DNA of 64,000 nucleotides from Streptomyces venezuelae (GTDB taxonomy: Bacteria; Actinomycetota; Actinomycetes; Streptomycetales; Streptomycetaceae): contig NZ_CP029193.1 in the NCBI RefSeq assembly GCF_008642355.1, forward strand, positions 3,992,001-4,056,000. The letters are read 5' to 3'. Below, in pieces: positions 59,851 through 64,000 of this stretch (positions within the stretch are counted from its first letter, which is position 1; the number at the start of each line of letters is the position of its first letter). The notes below the pieces were generated by a model. That model made no database searches. It had not been told where the DNA came from and saw only the letters and a list, made by a program, of their open reading frames with translations. The translations under genes and the position numbers were made by a program.

Positions 59851-60777
59851 GTGACCTCAGCTACCCCTGGGCCCCGGGCCCCGGCCCCCTTCGCCCCCGC
59901 AGCCGGCAGCCCGGCCGCACCGCGGCCGCGGTGCCGGCTGATCGCGACGGACCTGGACGGAACGTTGCTGCGCGACGACAAGACGGTCTCCGACCGTACG
60001 GTCGCCGCCCTCGCCGCGGCGGAGGCAGCGGGGATCGAGGTCTTCTTCGTGACCGGCCGCCCGGCCCGCTGGATGGACGTCGTCAGTGCCCACGTCCACG
60101 GCCACGGCCTCGCCATCTGCGGCAACGGCGCCGCGGTCGTCGACCTGCACGGCGGCCCCGGCACGCACAGTTTCGTCAAGGTCCGCGAGCTGTCGCGGGC
60201 GTGCGCGCTCGACGTCGTGCGCCGGCTGCGCGCCGCCGCGCCGGGCACGTCCTTCGCGATCGAGCGGACCGGGGGGCTGCACCACGAGGAGACGTACCCG
60301 CCGCTGCACATGGAGCCGGGCGAGAGCGTCGCGCCCGCGGAGAAGCTCCTCGCCGAGACCCTCGCGGACCCCGCGGTGGCCGAGCAGCCCGTCCTGAAGG
60401 TGCTCGCCTTCCACCCCGGTCTCGCGCCCGACGAGTTCCTGGTCCTCGCCCGCGCCGCCATCGGCGACCGGGCGACGGTCACCCGGTCGAGCCCCAGCGC
60501 ACTCCTGGAGATCAGCGGCCCGGGCATCTCCAAGGCGAGCACCCTGGAACTGTGCTGCGCCGAGCGCGGCATCACCCCCGAGGAGGTCGTCGCCTTCGGA
60601 GACATGCCGAACGACATCGAAATGCTCGCCTGGGCGGGCACGTCGTACGCGATGGGCAACGCACATCCGGACGTCATCGCCGCGGCTTCCGGGCGCACGG
60701 TCGCCAACAACGACGACGGAGTGGCGGTCGTGATCGAGCGCATCGTGGCGGACCGGCGGGCTTCGGACGGCGCCTGA
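59851..60777 (+). CDS. HAD-superfamily (Cof-type) phosphatase
   Basis: A 308-residue HAD IIB phosphatase: [20 protein letters not shown] (motif I), FFVTGRPARW (motif II), GISKAST (Lys, motif III) and [17 protein letters not shown] (motif IV). A Pro/Ala-rich 25-residue N-terminal extension is present. GTG 59851 has no ribosome site and follows GACAAT closely, suggesting a leaderless mRNA. A 7-bp tandem array begins 33 bases after its stop. Confidence 0.92.
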   Translation: MTSATPGPRAPAPFAPAAGSPAAPRPRCRLIATDLDGTLLRDDKTVSDRTVAALAAAEAAGIEVFFVTGRPARWMDVVSAHVHGHGLAICGNGAAVVDLHGGPGTHSFVKVRELSRACALDVVRRLRAAAPGTSFAIERTGGLHHEETYPPLHMEPGESVAPAEKLLAETLADPAVAEQPVLKVLAFHPGLAPDEFLVLARAAIGDRATVTRSSPSALLEISGPGISKASTLELCCAERGITPEEVVAFGDMPNDIEMLAWAGTSYAMGNAHPDVIAAASGRTVANNDDGVAVVIERIVADRRASDGA

Positions 60778-60809
60778 CGACGGCCGACGGCGGCTCGATG
60801 ACGGTTGAC

Positions 60810-60899
60810 GGCGGCTGGCGGCTGGCGGCTGGCGGCTGGCGGCTGGCGGCTGGCGGCTGGCGGCTGGCGGCTGGCGGCTGGCGGCTGGCGGCTGGCGGC
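60810..60899 (+). repeat. 7-bp tandem repeat, about 13 copies
   Basis: Twelve perfect head-to-tail copies of GGCGGCT (60810-60893) and a partial thirteenth. The unit is not a multiple of three but 21 bp keeps frame, so the open frame through it reads a GGWRLAA-type repeat. It lies between the HAD gene and the pirin-like stub, outside any convincing gene. Confidence 0.95.
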
Positions 60900-60952
60900 G
60901 GCTCAGGGTTCACACAGTGACCCCACGCTCCGCCAGACAGAAGGTACCGACC

Positions 60953-61009
60953 ATGCCTGCAGTGACTGTCGAGAACCCGTTGACCCTGCCCCGAGCCGTA
61001 GCGCAGGCC
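60953..61009 (+). pseudogene. 5' stub of a pirin-like gene
   Basis: ATG 60953, preceded by GAAGGT, encodes MPAVTVENPLTLPR, a stretch I recognise as the usual N-terminus of Streptomyces pirin-family proteins. The reading then becomes unrelated Arg/Gly/Pro-rich sequence that runs antisense into the kinase gene. The rest of the pirin cupin domains is absent, so this looks like a deletion remnant. Confidence 0.5.
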
Positions 61010-61116
61010 GGGGCGGCACGGGTCCCGTCGGGCCCGTGCACCAGGCGGTGCGGTGCCCCGTACGGCCCAGACGCCTACCGCCGAACAGGGGCGGCCGGCA
61101 CAGCGCCGGAGCGAGC

Positions 61117-62880
<1,764 letters not shown>

Positions 62881-62951
62881 TTACAGGGGAAAGTCGAAAC
62901 CGTTCGCAGCCACCCGCACCGTGTCCGGCAACCGTTCGCCACGAGCCGCCA

Positions 62952-64000
62952 TCACCCGGCCACCAGCAGATCCGCCGCCCTCTCCACGTCCAGCATCCGC
63001 CGCAGCGGCCCCTCCTCCGCCGCCAGCTCCGCGTAGGTGCCACGCTGCACCACCCGGCCCGCGTCCAGGACGATCACCTCGTCCACGGCGTCGAGCCCGG
63101 CCAGCCGGTGCGTGATCAGCAGCGTCGTGCGCCCCTCGGTCGCGGCCAGGAGGTCAGCGGTCAGGGCGTCGGCGGTCGGCAGGTCGAGGTGTTCGGCGGG
63201 CTCGTCGAGCACGAGGACGGGGAAGTCGGCGAGGAGCGCGCGGGCCAGCGCGAGCCGCTGCCGCTGTCCTCCGGAGAGCCGTGCTCCGTGCTCACCGACG
63301 AGGGTGTCGAGCCCGTCGGGCAGCGCGTAGGCCCAGCGGTCGAGCCGCGCGCGCTCCAGGGCGTCGCGCAGTTCGTCGTCCGTGGCGTCCCTCTTGGCGA
63401 GCAGCAGGTTCTCGCGCACGGAGCTGTCGAAGATGTGGGCGTCCTGCGCGCACAGGCCGACCATGCGGCGCACGGTGTCCCCGTCCAGCGCGGCCGCACC
63501 ATCGCCTCCGAGCGCGCGCGTCCCGCCGAGCGTGTACGTCCCTCCGTACGCGCCGAGGAATCCAAGGAGCACCTGCGCCAGCGTCGTCTTGCCCGATCCG
63601 GAGGGACCGACGACGGCGATCCGACGTCCCCGTTCCAGCGTGAGGCCGACGCCCGCGAGCGCGTCCCGGTCCTGACCCTCGTACCGTGCGCGCAGTCCCT
63701 GGACGCGCAGCGGGAAGGGCGTCTGTGGCGCCTCGGCGGGCTCGGTGGGCTCGGGTACCGGTACGGGTGCGTCGAGGACTTCGTAGACCCGCTCAGCGCT
63801 CTTCAGGACCCGCTGGCGGTACTGCACGGCGAGCGGCAGGCCCATCACCGCTTCGAAGGCGGCGAGCGGGGTGAGGACGACCGCCGCGAGGGCGACACCG
63901 CTGAGCCGCCCGTCGTGGACGGCCTGCACGCCGACGAGCGCGGCCGCGGCCACGGTGAGCCCGGTGACGAGGGCGCCGAGTCCGTCGCCGAGGGCGGTCG
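62952..64000 (-). CDS. cydC: CydC-type ABC exporter, C-terminal part (cut by window edge)
   Basis: The C-terminal 349 or so residues of a fused membrane-ATPase exporter. The last membrane helices (ALGDGLGALVTGLTVAAAAL, LAAVVLTPLAAFEAVMGLPL) are followed by an ATPase with Walker A VGPSGSGKTT, Q-loop CAQDAHIFDSSVRENL, signature RLSGGQRQRLALARAL and Walker B PVLVLDEPAEHLD. It resembles the subunit of the CydDC thiol exporter needed for cytochrome bd assembly. The frame is still open at 64000. Confidence 0.85.
   Translation of the reverse strand, partial: TALGDGLGALVTGLTVAAAALVGVQAVHDGRLSGVALAAVVLTPLAAFEAVMGLPLAVQYRQRVLKSAERVYEVLDAPVPVPEPTEPAEAPQTPFPLRVQGLRARYEGQDRDALAGVGLTLERGRRIAVVGPSGSGKTTLAQVLLGFLGAYGGTYTLGGTRALGGDGAAALDGDTVRRMVGLCAQDAHIFDSSVRENLLLAKRDATDDELRDALERARLDRWAYALPDGLDTLVGEHGARLSGGQRQRLALARALLADFPVLVLDEPAEHLDLPTADALTADLLAATEGRTTLLITHRLAGLDAVDEVIVLDAGRVVQRGTYAELAAEEGPLRRMLDVERAADLLVAG

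Noticed and set aside
60810..60899. Heptamer array considered as CRISPR
   Set aside because: Units are 7 bp, contiguous, without spacers or cas genes.
59517..60920. Long frame through the HAD gene and heptamer array encoding a GGWRLAA repeat protein
   Set aside because: Its 5' part is an off-frame shadow of the HAD gene; no start or ribosome site precedes the repeat.

Overview
The window is about 71% GC, uses many GTG starts, and codes densely on both strands. It carries lineage markers such as the DyP peroxidase/Sco/PCuAC copper cluster, an SSI-type protease inhibitor, a DUF1906 secreted protein and 4TM-free ECF sigma factors. All of this points to a Streptomyces chromosome. A near-perfect parS site, a cluster of DnaA boxes and single-copy core genes (serS, pheA, three tRNAs) place it in the conserved core, probably not far from oriC. 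I see no prophage, no CRISPR array, no intact insertion sequence and no classical biosynthetic cluster.

Layout. 1-10.3 kb: a MarR-controlled MFS pump that carries C-terminal carboxypeptidase-regulatory-like domains, followed by a YceI protein with the same kind of domain; a TetR/MFS efflux operon with a three-site operator; an OmpR-type response regulator without a kinase; a monooxygenase/amidohydrolase pair; and a DUF2797 protein. 10.3-16 kb: tRNA-Arg, tRNA-Ser, an SSI-like inhibitor and a 1472-residue PAS/pseudo-kinase/double-receiver protein with a very long disordered linker. 16-24.4 kb: an acyl-CoA ligase, an ECF sigma factor, a DUF1906 protein and a five-gene overlapping operon that matches the mycobacterial igr steroid side-chain operon (ChsE2-ChsH2-ChsE1-ChsH1-Ltp2).

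24.6-38.6 kb: a small secreted Asn-rich protein, two primase/polymerase-fold proteins, tRNA-Ser(UGA), an HtrA-type protease, a glycerophosphodiesterase, two anti-sigma-like ATPases, a SEC-C/DUF5926 protein, a candidate small RNA, a degenerate GAF-PP2C protein, aminopeptidase P, a divergent AhpD/MocR pair and a deazaflavin-type nitroreductase behind a long leader hairpin. 39.3-45.7 kb: a co-directional copper-handling cluster (membrane protein, YcnI, Sco, PCuAC, CopC-CopD, DtpA). 45.7-49.3 kb: pheA, the DnaA-box interval, serS and a HAD phosphatase.

49.6-64 kb: a four-gene operon of two ABC-2 transporter pairs; a tightly overlapping M24 peptidase - epoxide hydrolase/SDR fusion - PF10118 protein followed by a MerR regulator; KptA; an LLM oxidoreductase; a second HAD phosphatase; a 7-bp tandem array next to what looks like the stub of a lost pirin gene; a GAF histidine kinase; and the C-terminal half of a CydC-type ABC exporter cut by the window edge.

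The features most worth following are the igr-like operon with its palindromic operator, the EphD-like operon, the intragenic parS site, the DnaA-box cluster, the giant pseudo-kinase, the small-RNA interval and the leader hairpin at 38.1 kb. Functions are inferred from sequence motifs only.
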